Shown one piece after another: positions 41,561 to 50,483 of a stretch of DNA of 64,000 nucleotides; the first letter of the stretch is position 1; each line of letters begins with the position of its first letter. Source of the DNA: CAZGUX01 sp964529305 (lineage in GTDB: Bacteria > Acidobacteriota > Terriglobia > Bryobacterales > Bryobacteraceae); NCBI GenBank assembly GCA_964529305.1, contig CAZGUX010000177.1, forward strand, positions 1 to 64,000, written 5' to 3'. Made by a program: the position numbers and the translations under genes. The notes under the pieces are model-generated. The model had not been told where the DNA came from, made no database searches, and saw only the letters and a list, made by a program, of their open reading frames with translations.

Positions 41561-42444
41561 GCCCCGCCGAATTGGATCGTCTGGTCGCGCAAATCGGCGA
41601 AGAACTTCTCGCGAGGCTGGACCGGCGGATTCCCGCCAAAGCCGAAGGACTGAACATTCCCGAATTGGTGTGCCCTGGCTGCACCCAACGCTGCGCCCAG
41701 ACCTGTTCGAAAAAGAGCCGGGAGATCGTCGCCGCGGGCGCTAACCGCCTCTCGGCCAGCGGCAAGCTCACCCGTGTCGACGCGGAACTGGCCGCGCTCA
41801 TCGATCACACCCTGCTCAAGGCGGATGCCACTGACGCCGATATCCGGAGGATTTGCGCCGAAGCCCGGGAACATCGCTTCGCCAGCGTCTGCGTCAACCC
41901 GTACTGGGTCCGGTTGATTGTCGGTGAACTGAAGGGCAGCGGAGTCAAGTCCTGCACAGTGGTGGGATTCCCTCTGGGCGCTACGACCACGGCAGCCAAA
42001 CTCGCGGAAACGGAAATCGCCCTCCGGGATGGCGCCGAAGAAATCGACATGGTCATGAACGTGGGAGCCATGCGCTCCGGAGATCATGAGACGGCCAGGC
42101 AGGACATCCGGGCCATTTGCGATCTGTCGCACCGGTCGGGCGCAATCGTCAAAGTCATCCTCGAGACCGCCCTGCTGGACGACAACCAGAAGGCCGCGGC
42201 GTGCGCGTTGGCCAGGTTGGCGGGAGCGGATTTTGTCAAAACCTCGACCGGCTTTGGACCTCACGGCGCGACCACTCACGATGTTGCCCTGATGCGTCGC
42301 GTGGTGGGCCCGGAACTCGGCGTCAAGGCATCCGGCGGGATTCGCACGCTCGCGGACCTGGAGGCGATGACCAACGCGGGCGCATCCCGCATCGGCGCCA
42401 GCGCCAGCGTCAAAATCCTGCAGGAAGGCCGGAAGGCGGCGTAG
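41557..42444 (+). CDS. deoC: Deoxyribose-phosphate aldolase with N-terminal extension
   Basis: 295 residues from a GTG start overlapping rpiB, with GAGGAG upstream. The class I aldolase core begins near residue 79 (LAALIDHTLLKADATDADI); the Schiff-base lysine is Lys228 (FVKTSTGFG) and the second active-site lysine is Lys257 (VKASGGI). The first 75 residues are extra: an amphipathic helix (ELDRLVAQIGEELLARLDRR), then Cys39-x2-Cys42-x3-Cys46-x3-Cys50. Such helices act as encapsulation peptides in microcompartment enzymes, and DeoC plus RpiB mark sugar-phosphate (SPU) microcompartments. No shell gene lies in the window. Confidence 0.92.
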   Translation: MSPAELDRLVAQIGEELLARLDRRIPAKAEGLNIPELVCPGCTQRCAQTCSKKSREIVAAGANRLSASGKLTRVDAELAALIDHTLLKADATDADIRRICAEAREHRFASVCVNPYWVRLIVGELKGSGVKSCTVVGFPLGATTTAAKLAETEIALRDGAEEIDMVMNVGAMRSGDHETARQDIRAICDLSHRSGAIVKVILETALLDDNQKAAACALARLAGADFVKTSTGFGPHGATTHDVALMRRVVGPELGVKASGGIRTLADLEAMTNAGASRIGASASVKILQEGRKAA

Positions 42445-42449
42445 CGGTG

Positions 42450-44198
42450 ATGGCCGGCCCGCGCAAATCGGCGGTTCGCTTTCGCGAGCGTTCCGAACTC
42501 CTGGACTTTCTGCTGGAAGTGGTCGGGGTCACGTCCGAAACGCTCGATCTCGATCGTCTCCTCGCATCGGTTTCCACGATCGTCAAAAAAGTCATCGACT
42601 GCGAGTTTTTCGCCATCCTGCTCTATAACGAGCGCAGCCAGACGTTGCGGATCCGCCACTCGGTGGGGCACCGCCCGGAGTTGATCGAGCACCTGGAGAT
42701 CAAGCTCGACGAGGGCATCACGGGCGCGGCGGCCCGGACTCGCGAGGCCGTGCTGGTGGGAGACGTGCGCAAGGACCCCCGGTACCTCAAAGCGGTCGAC
42801 GCGGTCCGCACCGAACTGGCCGTGCCCATGATGGCCCGGCAAAAGCTGGTCGGCGTGCTCGACGTGCAATCCACCCGGCCTAACGCGTACACCGAGTATG
42901 ACCGCGCACTGCTGCGGTTGATCGCTTCGCGGGTGGCCTTCGCGGTAGAGAACGCACGGCTCTACCGCAGGGTGGAACGCACCAACCGGACGCTGAGCAC
43001 CTTCGCCGAAATCGCCAACGAGATCTCCTCCATTCTCGATCTCGACGAACTGCTGGGCCGCATTTCGACGCTTATGCGCCGCGTCATCCAGTACGACGCG
43101 TTCAGCATCTTCCTGCTCGACGAAGAGCACCGCCTGCTCCGCCACCGCTTCAGCATCCGGCACGACCAGCGGGTGTACATCCAAAGCGTGCCGCTCGACA
43201 AAGGGATCTCCGGCGCGGCGGCGCGGTCGCGCGAACCAGTCCGGGTGGACGATACGGAGAACGATTCCCGCTACATCGCATCCCACCCAGGAGTCCGCAG
43301 CGAGGTCGCCGTTCCGCTGATGGTGAGCGACCGCGTGGTGGGGGTGATGGATCTCGAGAGCGAACGGTTCGGCTACTTCAACGACACGCACGTCCGCGTG
43401 TTGTCGACCGTGGCGCCGCAAATCGCCAGTGCGATCGAAAATGCGCGGCTGTACGGCGAGGTCGCCATCCGGCAGCGCCAGATCGAAGGCGACCTGGTGG
43501 CGGCGCGCCGCTTGATGGGCGCGCTGCTGCCGTCCGAGCCTCCGCCGATGCTGGACCTGGAGGTGGCGGCCAGACTCGTTCCGGCGCGGATCATCAGCGG
43601 CGACATCTACGACTTCTTCGAACACGGGGACAACCAGACGGCCATGGCCTTCGGCGACGTCAGCGGAAAGGGCGTGGCCGCCGCCCTGTACGGCACCCTG
43701 GTGGGGGGACTGCTGCGAACCCTCGCGCCCCGCAGGCGTTCGCCCTCGGTGTTGTTGCGGGCCCTGAACGACGCTCTGGTCGAACGGCGCGTCGACGCGC
43801 GCTACGTAGCCCTGCTCGTCCTGCTGTGGGACCCCTTTGGCCGGGAGTTCCGGATTGCGAATGCCGGCGCGCTGCCACCCATGCTGGTCCGCAATGGCGC
43901 GGCCAGCACCGTCAACGCGGCCGGCGTGCCCCTGGGCCTGCTGCCGGGGCGCGAGTACGAAGAACTCACTCTCAACGCCGAACCGGGTGACGTCCTGGTT
44001 CTGTACTCTGACGGCATCACCGACCACACCAACGAGCAAGACGTGGACTACGGCGGCGAACGCCTCGCGGCGCTGTTGCCGGGCATCACCCACCTGCCGC
44101 CGAAAGAAATCATCGCGGCCATTCTGGAAGACCTCGACCGGTTTGGCGGCGCCGGGATCAGCGACGACCGCACGCTGCTGGTGTTGAAGATTCACTAG
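42450..44198 (+). CDS. GAF-GAF-PP2C (SpoIIE-type) phosphatase
   Basis: 582 residues. Two GAF domains (about 20-175 and 185-350), each with DEGITGAAARTRE or DKGISGAAARSRE type motifs, are followed by a PP2C/SpoIIE phosphatase (about 370-580) whose metal-binding acidic residues lie in SGDIYDFF, GDVSGKG and LYSDGITD. Such proteins dephosphorylate anti-sigma factor antagonists in partner-switching networks. It starts five bases after deoC (an overlapping GTG is three bases earlier), so it is co-expressed with rpiB-deoC. Signal sensed is unknown. Confidence 0.88.
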   Translation: MAGPRKSAVRFRERSELLDFLLEVVGVTSETLDLDRLLASVSTIVKKVIDCEFFAILLYNERSQTLRIRHSVGHRPELIEHLEIKLDEGITGAAARTREAVLVGDVRKDPRYLKAVDAVRTELAVPMMARQKLVGVLDVQSTRPNAYTEYDRALLRLIASRVAFAVENARLYRRVERTNRTLSTFAEIANEISSILDLDELLGRISTLMRRVIQYDAFSIFLLDEEHRLLRHRFSIRHDQRVYIQSVPLDKGISGAAARSREPVRVDDTENDSRYIASHPGVRSEVAVPLMVSDRVVGVMDLESERFGYFNDTHVRVLSTVAPQIASAIENARLYGEVAIRQRQIEGDLVAARRLMGALLPSEPPPMLDLEVAARLVPARIISGDIYDFFEHGDNQTAMAFGDVSGKGVAAALYGTLVGGLLRTLAPRRRSPSVLLRALNDALVERRVDARYVALLVLLWDPFGREFRIANAGALPPMLVRNGAASTVNAAGVPLGLLPGREYEELTLNAEPGDVLVLYSDGITDHTNEQDVDYGGERLAALLPGITHLPPKEIIAAILEDLDRFGGAGISDDRTLLVLKIH

Positions 44199-44236
44199 AC
44201 CATGACTGAACCAAACACCGCATTCCTGATAACCCA

Positions 44237-45475
44237 ATGTTCCCCTACGACTCAGCTACCTTGATGTGCGAACAGGCGCCCGTCGCCGACATTGCCCGGC
44301 GCTGCGGCACCCCTGTCTACGTGTACTCCTCCGCGGCGATTCGCGGAAACTACCGCGCCTATACGCAGGCCTTCGGCGACCAGCCGCACACCATTTGCTA
44401 CGCCGTGAAAGCGAACGCGAACCTCGCGATCCTGGCCTTGCTGGCCCGGGAAGGGAGCGGGTTCGACATCGTCTCCGGCGGCGAGCTGTACCGGGTCCTG
44501 CAGGCCGGAGGCGATCCGGCCAAAGTCGTGTTCTCCGGCGTCGGCAAGACGGCCGATGAGATCGAGTACGCGCTGAGCAAGGGGATTCATAGCTTCAACT
44601 GCGAGTCGGAGTCGGAACTCGAACTGATCGATGCCCTCGCCGGGCGCCTGGGCTTGAAGGCGCGATTCTCGCTTCGGGTGAATCCGGACGTCGGCGCCGA
44701 GACGCATCCCTACATCTCGACGGGCCTGCGCGACCACAAGTTCGGTATCGACATTTCGCTCGCCACCGGCGTGTACGCCCGTGCGGCGGCGTTGCCGAAT
44801 CTGACGGCCAGCGGGGTGAGCTGTCACATCGGCTCCCAGATGCTCGACACTGCTCCGGTGATGGAGGCGGTGGACCGGCTTCTCGACCTCGTCGATCAGC
44901 TTCGCGCCTCCGGACACGACATCCGGCACGCCGACCTGGGAGGCGGACTGGGCGTGGCCTACAAACCCCAGGACGAAACGCCGGTGATTCGTGAATACGT
45001 GACCCGGTTGCGCGATAAGGTTCGCGGGAAGGGCCTGGACGTGATGGTGGAGCCGGGACGCTCCATCGTGGGAGAGGCCGGCATCCTGGTGACGCGGGTC
45101 CTGAACCGGAAGCGAACCTCGTCGAAGGAGTTCGTAGTGGTGGACGCCGCCATGAACGATCTGCTCCGCCCGTCGCTCTATCTGGCCTATCACGACATCA
45201 TTCCGGTGCGGAAGACCGGCCTCGGCTCCATCCGGGCCGATGTTGTCGGGCCGGTGTGCGAAAGCGGCGATTTCCTGGCGCGCGACCGGGATCTGGCGAA
45301 CGTCGTCCCGGGCGACCTGCTCGCGGTCTGCACCGCGGGGGCGTACGGGTTTGCGCTTTCGTCGAACTACAACGCCCGCCCCAGGCCGGCGGAGGTGTTG
45401 GTCGACGGATCCTCGTGGCGGGTGGTGCGCCAGCGGGAATCGTTCGAGGATCTGGTTCGCGGCGAAAGTGCCTGA
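44237..45475 (+). CDS. lysA: Diaminopimelate decarboxylase
   Basis: 412 residues, the usual LysA length. PLP lysine is Lys58 in YAVKANANLAIL; substrate and cofactor loops include LGGGLGVAY and EPGRSIVGEAG; the active-site Cys lies in GPVCESGDF near residue 338. It makes lysine from meso-diaminopimelate. It follows the phosphatase gene by 38 bases and may be co-transcribed. Confidence 0.95.
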   Translation: MFPYDSATLMCEQAPVADIARRCGTPVYVYSSAAIRGNYRAYTQAFGDQPHTICYAVKANANLAILALLAREGSGFDIVSGGELYRVLQAGGDPAKVVFSGVGKTADEIEYALSKGIHSFNCESESELELIDALAGRLGLKARFSLRVNPDVGAETHPYISTGLRDHKFGIDISLATGVYARAAALPNLTASGVSCHIGSQMLDTAPVMEAVDRLLDLVDQLRASGHDIRHADLGGGLGVAYKPQDETPVIREYVTRLRDKVRGKGLDVMVEPGRSIVGEAGILVTRVLNRKRTSSKEFVVVDAAMNDLLRPSLYLAYHDIIPVRKTGLGSIRADVVGPVCESGDFLARDRDLANVVPGDLLAVCTAGAYGFALSSNYNARPRPAEVLVDGSSWRVVRQRESFEDLVRGESA

Positions 45476-45551
45476 CGCCTTGCGGCGGGGCAGCCGTCTC
45501 CGCCTGCCCCTGTTCGGCACTGGATTGAATCTGTTGGCTGCGGGACCTTTC

Positions 45552-45737
45552 TCAGGGTGCGGCGTCGGCTTCGGTCTGCGCGGCCGCCTTCCAGCGGAAA
45601 CGATGGAAGCGCTTGCGGCAGGCCCGGCAGCGGTAGGCGTCCGCCGAGAAGAGGTTGAAGATGTAGTCGATCAGGCTGAGATGTAACACCGCGCGGACCT
45701 TGTGCTCCCCGCAGTGAGGACAAGCCATTTCAGACAT
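45552..45737 (-). CDS. Small double-CxxC zinc-ribbon protein
   Basis: 61 residues with Cys6-x2-Cys9 and Cys37-x2-Cys40 (CPHC, CRAC), a likely zinc ribbon, separated by a hydrophobic stretch (HLSLIDYIFNLF). The C-terminus is basic then acidic. No function is known. It lies 20 bases downstream of the PEP-CTERM-like gene on the same strand. Confidence 0.6.
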   Translation of the reverse strand: MSEMACPHCGEHKVRAVLHLSLIDYIFNLFSADAYRCRACRKRFHRFRWKAAAQTEADAAP

Positions 45738-45757
45738 GGTCGCCCCGGAGATAGTAG

Positions 45758-46522
45758 TCAGGCGGCCGCGTGGCTAGCCTGCCAGTGCCTGCGCAGCTTA
45801 CGGCTGAGGATGAGGAGGATTCCTCCGCCGCAGAGCAAGTGTGTCGCCGCGTCCGGAGTGCCCTGCGGATCTGGTGGTGGCCCCGCCGCATTCTGCGCCA
45901 GATACACGTTGTCGATCGCCAGACCGCTCCAGGTCCCGGTGAACTGATAGACATCCCACCGCGCGATAGCCACGTCGGAACGGAGACCCAGGAACGCCGC
46001 ATTGGCATACCCGCCGGTCGAACCGGCGCTGCTGAGAGTCGGCACATCCTGAATGTACACGTTATTCTCGACATCAGTCACTCGGATCTGAACGCCATCG
46101 GGTTGTACGTTCCCGAAACTGATCCGCATCACATTCATGCCCACGAAATAGACTCCATCAGGGATCGACACAGAGATGAACGGCGAGGCGGAAGGGTTGT
46201 TGCCCTCCTGAGTCAAGTATTTGCCGGTCCAAGTGGGGTTCGGGCTCTGCGGTACCCAGAGATTCTCCCGGGTCGATAACGACTTCCAACCCCTTAGCCC
46301 AACCGAGCCGTAGGTCGTACTGACGTTCAACTCGCTGTAATTGTTGAACGGTCCCTCACTCGTGATCTCCTCAAATGTAATCTGCGCGGGAGAATCGCTG
46401 GCGTTCACCAGCGCCTCCGCGGACGTGTAGGCCGCGACGATTGCCGCGTTCGCCGGCATGACAGCCAGCAACAGGGTCAGGAATGCCACCAACGGGATAT
46501 ACGTTCTGAAAAAGGAAGACAT
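45758..46522 (-). CDS. PEP-CTERM-like exported protein with variant sorting motif
   Basis: 254 residues from ATG 46522. Signal peptide (RTYIPLVAFLTLLLAVMPANA), a beta-rich secreted domain containing FEEITSEGPFNNYSE, and a C-terminal tail with PDAAT (223-227), a hydrophobic helix and a basic end (SRKLRRHW). That arrangement matches PEP-CTERM sorting signals, but the PEP triplet is replaced by PDA. Exosortase would cleave such tails. No exosortase gene is in the window. A nine-base-pair hairpin lies in its 5' leader. Confidence 0.65.
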   Translation of the reverse strand: MSSFFRTYIPLVAFLTLLLAVMPANAAIVAAYTSAEALVNASDSPAQITFEEITSEGPFNNYSELNVSTTYGSVGLRGWKSLSTRENLWVPQSPNPTWTGKYLTQEGNNPSASPFISVSIPDGVYFVGMNVMRISFGNVQPDGVQIRVTDVENNVYIQDVPTLSSAGSTGGYANAAFLGLRSDVAIARWDVYQFTGTWSGLAIDNVYLAQNAAGPPPDPQGTPDAATHLLCGGGILLILSRKLRRHWQASHAAA

Positions 46523-46544
46523 TGCGCTCTCTCCAGTGCCGGAA

Positions 46545-46566
46545 CGGCCGGCCTCAGGGCCGGCCG
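46545..46566. promoter_or_regulatory. Strong hairpin in the PEP-CTERM-like gene leader
   Basis: CGGCCGGCC (46545-46553) pairs with GGCCGGCCG (46558-46566) around a TCAG loop. It lies 22 bases before the start codon of the minus-strand gene, in its 5' leader. On the plus strand GATTTTT follows (terminator-like), but no plus-strand gene leads into it. Confidence 0.5.
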
Positions 46567-46733
46567 GATTTTTGGTTCTGCGGATCACTTAGATAGTGGC
46601 GCGGACGCCTTAGGTTCTCGTTCCGATGTGAACCAACTCTCGGGTTTGTTCAGGAATGGAACGCCGCGGTACTTTTGTTGAGGCTTGTTAGCGCAGGACG
46701 GCTGTGCCGGCCGGCTGGCGGAGGTGAGCGGAC

Positions 46734-46767
46734 GGCGCCGGGCGACCAAAAACGACCGCCCGGCGCC
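46734..46767 (-). terminator. Eleven-base-pair hairpin after the VWA gene
   Basis: GGCGCCGGGCG (46734-46744) pairs with CGCCCGGCGCC (46757-46767), loop of 12 bases. It begins three bases past the VWA stop codon. There is no T tract, so termination efficiency is uncertain. Confidence 0.5.
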
Positions 46768-46770
46768 ACG

Positions 46771-47574
46771 CTACTCCAGTGGAAGCGCTCCGACGAACGC
46801 CTTCTCCGGCCGGGATACCTCGAGCCGGGCCTTCTCGCTCAGGCTTAGGTTGCCCGAGACGGTTACCGCGTAGTACCCGCGCACGGTGTCGAAAATTCGG
46901 CGCGCGATGTCGCCCGGAGCCTGCTTCTTCATCTCGCTCAACTGGAACATGGCCCCACCGGTTCCCCGCGCCAGCTTTTCGAACATCGACCGTTCATACC
47001 CCACAACAAAGATGGGGTAGATCGATGCTCCTCGCCGCCGCGCCATCCGGACGACTTGCTGCTCGGTGACACGGCTTTGGCCTTCCACGCCTGCCGTGAG
47101 CACAAGCACAACGCGCCGGTAGGTGGCGCCCTCGAAGCCCGTGTCGAGAACCGCGTAGACGGCATCCAGCACGTTCGGCGCATTCCCGTACCGAACCGAC
47201 TCGACAGCGCGGTTCAACAGTTGCTTGCTCGACGTGAAGTCCTGAATCAGATCCGCGGAGGTATGGAAGGAGACCACGGCCATCTGCTCTTTCTCCTGAA
47301 GCTGTTCGATGATGTCGGCGGCCAGAGGGCGCACCATTTCACCGACGAGGCTCGAATCGAGCAGCAGCATTACGTCGACGATGCCCCTCTGGTACTGCGC
47401 CGATTCGACACTCCTCCGGCTCTTGTCCTCCAACAGCGAGAAGTCGCCCGCCTTGAGATCCGTCACGGCCCGGCCCGTCTTTCGCTCGGTCACGGTGACG
47501 GTGAGGCGTAGCTCGGCGGCGGAGGGCAGAACGAGGGCGCAGAGGAGGGCGGCCAGGCGGAGGGGCATAGACAC
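46771..47574 (-). CDS. Acidobacteria-type VWA-domain exported protein
   Basis: 267 residues. Signal peptide (LRLAALLCALVLPSAA), an N-terminal region (ELRLTVTVTERKTGRAVTDLKAGDFSLLED) and a VWA domain as in the Acidobacterial VWFA-related family, which is a lineage marker. The MIDAS motif is DSSLV (Asp73-Ser74-Ser75-Leu76-Val77) instead of DxSxS, so metal binding may be weakened. Function unknown. Confidence 0.82.
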   Translation of the reverse strand: MSMPLRLAALLCALVLPSAAELRLTVTVTERKTGRAVTDLKAGDFSLLEDKSRRSVESAQYQRGIVDVMLLLDSSLVGEMVRPLAADIIEQLQEKEQMAVVSFHTSADLIQDFTSSKQLLNRAVESVRYGNAPNVLDAVYAVLDTGFEGATYRRVVLVLTAGVEGQSRVTEQQVVRMARRRGASIYPIFVVGYERSMFEKLARGTGGAMFQLSEMKKQAPGDIARRIFDTVRGYYAVTVSGNLSLSEKARLEVSRPEKAFVGALPLE

Positions 47575-47742
47575 TACTATGTCACTTCGGTGTTAGAAGG
47601 AGACCGTTCGAGCGGGTGGAAAAATGCTTCCACCAGAGACTGGGCGACGGGAACAGCCTGCGGCCGCTCCGTTCAAGAATCGGTCCTGGATCACGGACTC
47701 GCATGGGACAGAGGCCCCCTCGCTGAGAACGTGTGATTGCCC

Positions 47743-47864
47743 GCTCCCTTCCGGTCGCGGCTCCGGACAAGGCAACCTCACGGCTGACGCCGTGGGCTGC
47801 AGCGCGTTCTTGATTCGTTTTGGTGGGCCGCGGGCCCATGGGGGCTCCCTTCCGGTCGCGGCTC
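47743..47864 (+). repeat. Two copies of a 21-base intergenic repeat
   Basis: GCTCCCTTCC...CGCGGCTC occurs at 47743-47763 and 47844-47864, 80 bases apart, in the gap (47575-47870) between two minus-strand genes. A third, reverse-complement copy lies inside a gene at 17162-17182. Nothing else recognisable lies in this gap. Confidence 0.75.
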
Positions 47865-47870
47865 GGTCCC

Positions 47871-49703
47871 TCAAAGCCGCCGGTAGAGCTCCCACAAACG
47901 GGCGTTGAGATCCGCCTCCTGCTTCCGCCCCGCCCTCTCCGCCACCCGCGCCCGAAGCTGAAAGATCCTCGGGAACCCCAGCGTCGCCAGCGCCGGCATG
48001 CCCGTGGCCGGAATCAGCGGCGTGTATTGCAGCAACGGCGCTGCCTCCTCCACGCGGCCGTTCTCGATCAGGGCCCAGGCCCGAAACACCGCCACCGGAT
48101 CGCCCACCTGCCCGTTGGTCTGCTTCTGCCACTCGACCAAAGGCCCTTCCGCCTGCGCGAAATGCCCTCCCAGCAGCAACGGGACTGCCAGGAACGTCGG
48201 CCGCAGCGTGTTCGCCGCCGGCCGCCCCGCAAACAGGCGGTCGACCCGCGCCACCCACTCCGCGGCCGACCCGGCCGGTTGCGTCACAAACACGGCCAGC
48301 GCCGCGATGGGAGAATTCGAGCCAATCGCCCGGGATGTCGCCGCGTGGCGGCGCGCCCTGGATGCATCCCCGGCCTGGAGACTCCAGAACGTCGCCTGCG
48401 CGTGGGCCACGGCCTGAAGACCGCGCGGGATGTTCGGTTCATCGGCAATTCGCTCGATGGCCGCCAGTCCCTCGGCCCTGCGCCCGCTGTAGTAGCGCCA
48501 CTCCGCTGCCTTGAACCGCGCCTGCGGATCTTTCTTCTGTTCGCGGGTCGCCAGATAACTCTGAAACACTTGGTCCGCCTGCTCGCGGTCGCCCGCCCAC
48601 AACAGCGCGTAGGCTGCCTTGTACTCCGGCACGCTGTTTGCAAAGTCCCGGTTCATCCGGAACGCCTGCTGGAACGCTCCCGCCGCCTCGACATAGCGGT
48701 TGTGGTAATACAACGCGTCGCCCAGGGTGTCGAAGGCGTTCGGATCCTCTGGCCGGAGGGCGCGATAGGCCGCGACCGTTTTCCGCGCGCCCTCCAGGTC
48801 GCCGCTGTAGGCCTCCGCGTACGCTAACTGATTCAGCACTTCCACGCTGTCCGGCGCCGCGTCGCGAACGCGTCGGTACAACGCCGCCGCCGCCGTGAAT
48901 TCTCCCGTTTGCATCCGCGCTTCCGCCGCGCGGAGTTGGAACATGGGGTCGCGCAGCAGGCTCGACAGCCGTCCCCACGCATCGGCGATGCCGGCTTTGT
49001 CCTGCGAGAACGAAGCTGACTCCACGGCCAGGCGCGCCGCGTCAATCTCGTCCCGCACCGTGTGGCTGCCCGCCCGCCGCCGGAGGCCTGCGACCCATTC
49101 GGCCTGCCCCGTCGCCGCCGCCAGTTGCATCGCGGCCACGTACGCCAGGCCGAACTCCCCGTCCGCCGCGATCGACTGGTCGAGCAGTTCCCTGGCCCGG
49201 TCAGCCCGGGTGGCCGCCACCCCGCTGGCAAATCGCTCCAGCGCGGCTTCGGAATGCGTCGTGAACGGACGGGCTTCCGCGTCCAGTTGGTGCGCCACCC
49301 GGTCCACCAGCGGAATCAGCCCTTGCCGCAACGGTCCCGTTACGTCGATCTGGCGGGAGGCGCTCCGGTCGGAGGCCTCTTCGAGAAACGCACGAACCGT
49401 CAGTTCCCCACGCGCTGCGACGAAATAACCGCTCAGCAGCCGTGTCGCGCCAGCGGCGATGGCCTGCTCCCGCCGTGCGGCCTTGTCTTCCTGTGGCAGC
49501 AACAGGATCGTCCGCGCGGTGGCCCGGAGTTGGACATTCAATTGTTCGGGAATTGCCCGGCGCATCCAGGCGCGATCGCCGTCCGGCGAAAGGTCGTCAA
49601 AATAGAGGATGGCGAGCTTCTCGGGCGCGGGTGCGGCCGCCGGCTTACGGGCGCACGCCCCGATCAGCGCGGCGCATAGCGCCGCCGAGAGGGCCGTCTT
49701 CAC
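47871..49703 (-). CDS. TPR lipoprotein
   Basis: 610 residues. Lipobox-like LIGAC with Cys17 suggests a lipoprotein. An N-terminal domain (about 28-135, starting LAILYFDDLSPDGDRAWMRR) resembles the TolB-like or adenylate-cyclase-linked regions that precede TPR arrays, then TPR repeats fill about 160-560. No catalytic motif. Last gene of the six-gene operon; its ATG overlaps the stop of the upstream gene by four bases (49700-49703). Protein-scaffolding role likely. Confidence 0.78.
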   Translation of the reverse strand: MKTALSAALCAALIGACARKPAAAPAPEKLAILYFDDLSPDGDRAWMRRAIPEQLNVQLRATARTILLLPQEDKAARREQAIAAGATRLLSGYFVAARGELTVRAFLEEASDRSASRQIDVTGPLRQGLIPLVDRVAHQLDAEARPFTTHSEAALERFASGVAATRADRARELLDQSIAADGEFGLAYVAAMQLAAATGQAEWVAGLRRRAGSHTVRDEIDAARLAVESASFSQDKAGIADAWGRLSSLLRDPMFQLRAAEARMQTGEFTAAAALYRRVRDAAPDSVEVLNQLAYAEAYSGDLEGARKTVAAYRALRPEDPNAFDTLGDALYYHNRYVEAAGAFQQAFRMNRDFANSVPEYKAAYALLWAGDREQADQVFQSYLATREQKKDPQARFKAAEWRYYSGRRAEGLAAIERIADEPNIPRGLQAVAHAQATFWSLQAGDASRARRHAATSRAIGSNSPIAALAVFVTQPAGSAAEWVARVDRLFAGRPAANTLRPTFLAVPLLLGGHFAQAEGPLVEWQKQTNGQVGDPVAVFRAWALIENGRVEEAAPLLQYTPLIPATGMPALATLGFPRIFQLRARVAERAGRKQEADLNARLWELYRRL

Positions 49704-50467
49704 AACACGCGAGGCTGGTAGGCCAGCAGTTCCTGAAACTCCGGTGACTCGCGAAATGGGGCGAATTCCGGATCTTCCGCCATCTTCTGCTTGTCCTTGA
49801 AGCCCTCCTCCAGGGCCTTGCGCAGGTACTGGAGGGCGCGGGCCTTGTATCCGGCCTGTGCGTAGGTCTTGGCCAGATAGTAGTGGAACTTCGCTTTCTC
49901 CTCGACCGTGCGCTCCTGCAGGATGGTGCCGTAGCTGCTTCGATGCTCGAAAATATCCGAATCGAGCGACAATGCCAACTGGTACGCTTCCACCGCCTGC
50001 TTGTACCGCTTCCGGGCGAATTCCGCGGTGCCGAGGTTGCTGTAAATCGACGCGGAGTTCGGTGTGATCTTCAACGCCCGTTTGTAAAACGACACCGCCC
50101 GGCGAAAGCTCTTGCGCGCGTAGTGAACCGTGCCCACGTTGTTGATCGCCTCCGCGTAGCGGCGGTCCATCTTGATCGACCGCTCGTAGTGCTTCTTGGC
50201 GCGGTCCAACTGCATCAACTGGTGGTAGGCGATCCCTGTCTTATTGGCGATGATTGCGGTCTGCGGCTCGATCGACTGGTACTTCTCGATTGCCTCCCGG
50301 TACATCTTGCGCGCCATCAGAATGTCGGCGCGCCTTTCTTCGGTCAGAGGGGGTTCGGGCCGGGCAGTGTTTTCGGGAACGGACGACGGCTGAGCAGCCG
50401 TGTCGTTCGCCCCGCATAGCAGGCCGGCGCCGGCCACTATGCTCAGCACTAGGCGGGTGAGCCTCAT
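49700..50467 (-). CDS. Exported TPR protein
   Basis: 255 residues from ATG 50467. Signal peptide (LTRLVLSIVAGAGLLCGAN), then four or five TPR-type helical hairpins (for example AEAINNVGTVHYARKSFRRA). It sits 16 bases downstream of the PBP gene and overlaps the next gene, so co-translation is likely. It could help organise cell-wall synthesis. Confidence 0.8.
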   Translation of the reverse strand: MRLTRLVLSIVAGAGLLCGANDTAAQPSSVPENTARPEPPLTEERRADILMARKMYREAIEKYQSIEPQTAIIANKTGIAYHQLMQLDRAKKHYERSIKMDRRYAEAINNVGTVHYARKSFRRAVSFYKRALKITPNSASIYSNLGTAEFARKRYKQAVEAYQLALSLDSDIFEHRSSYGTILQERTVEEKAKFHYYLAKTYAQAGYKARALQYLRKALEEGFKDKQKMAEDPEFAPFRESPEFQELLAYQPRVL

Positions 50468-50483
50468 TTTTCCCACTCCAGTC

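Noticed and set aside
42117..42446. A longer start for the GAF-PP2C gene reaching into deoC
   Set aside because: The added residues overlap deoC in another frame; the ATG at 42450 begins at the family N-terminus.
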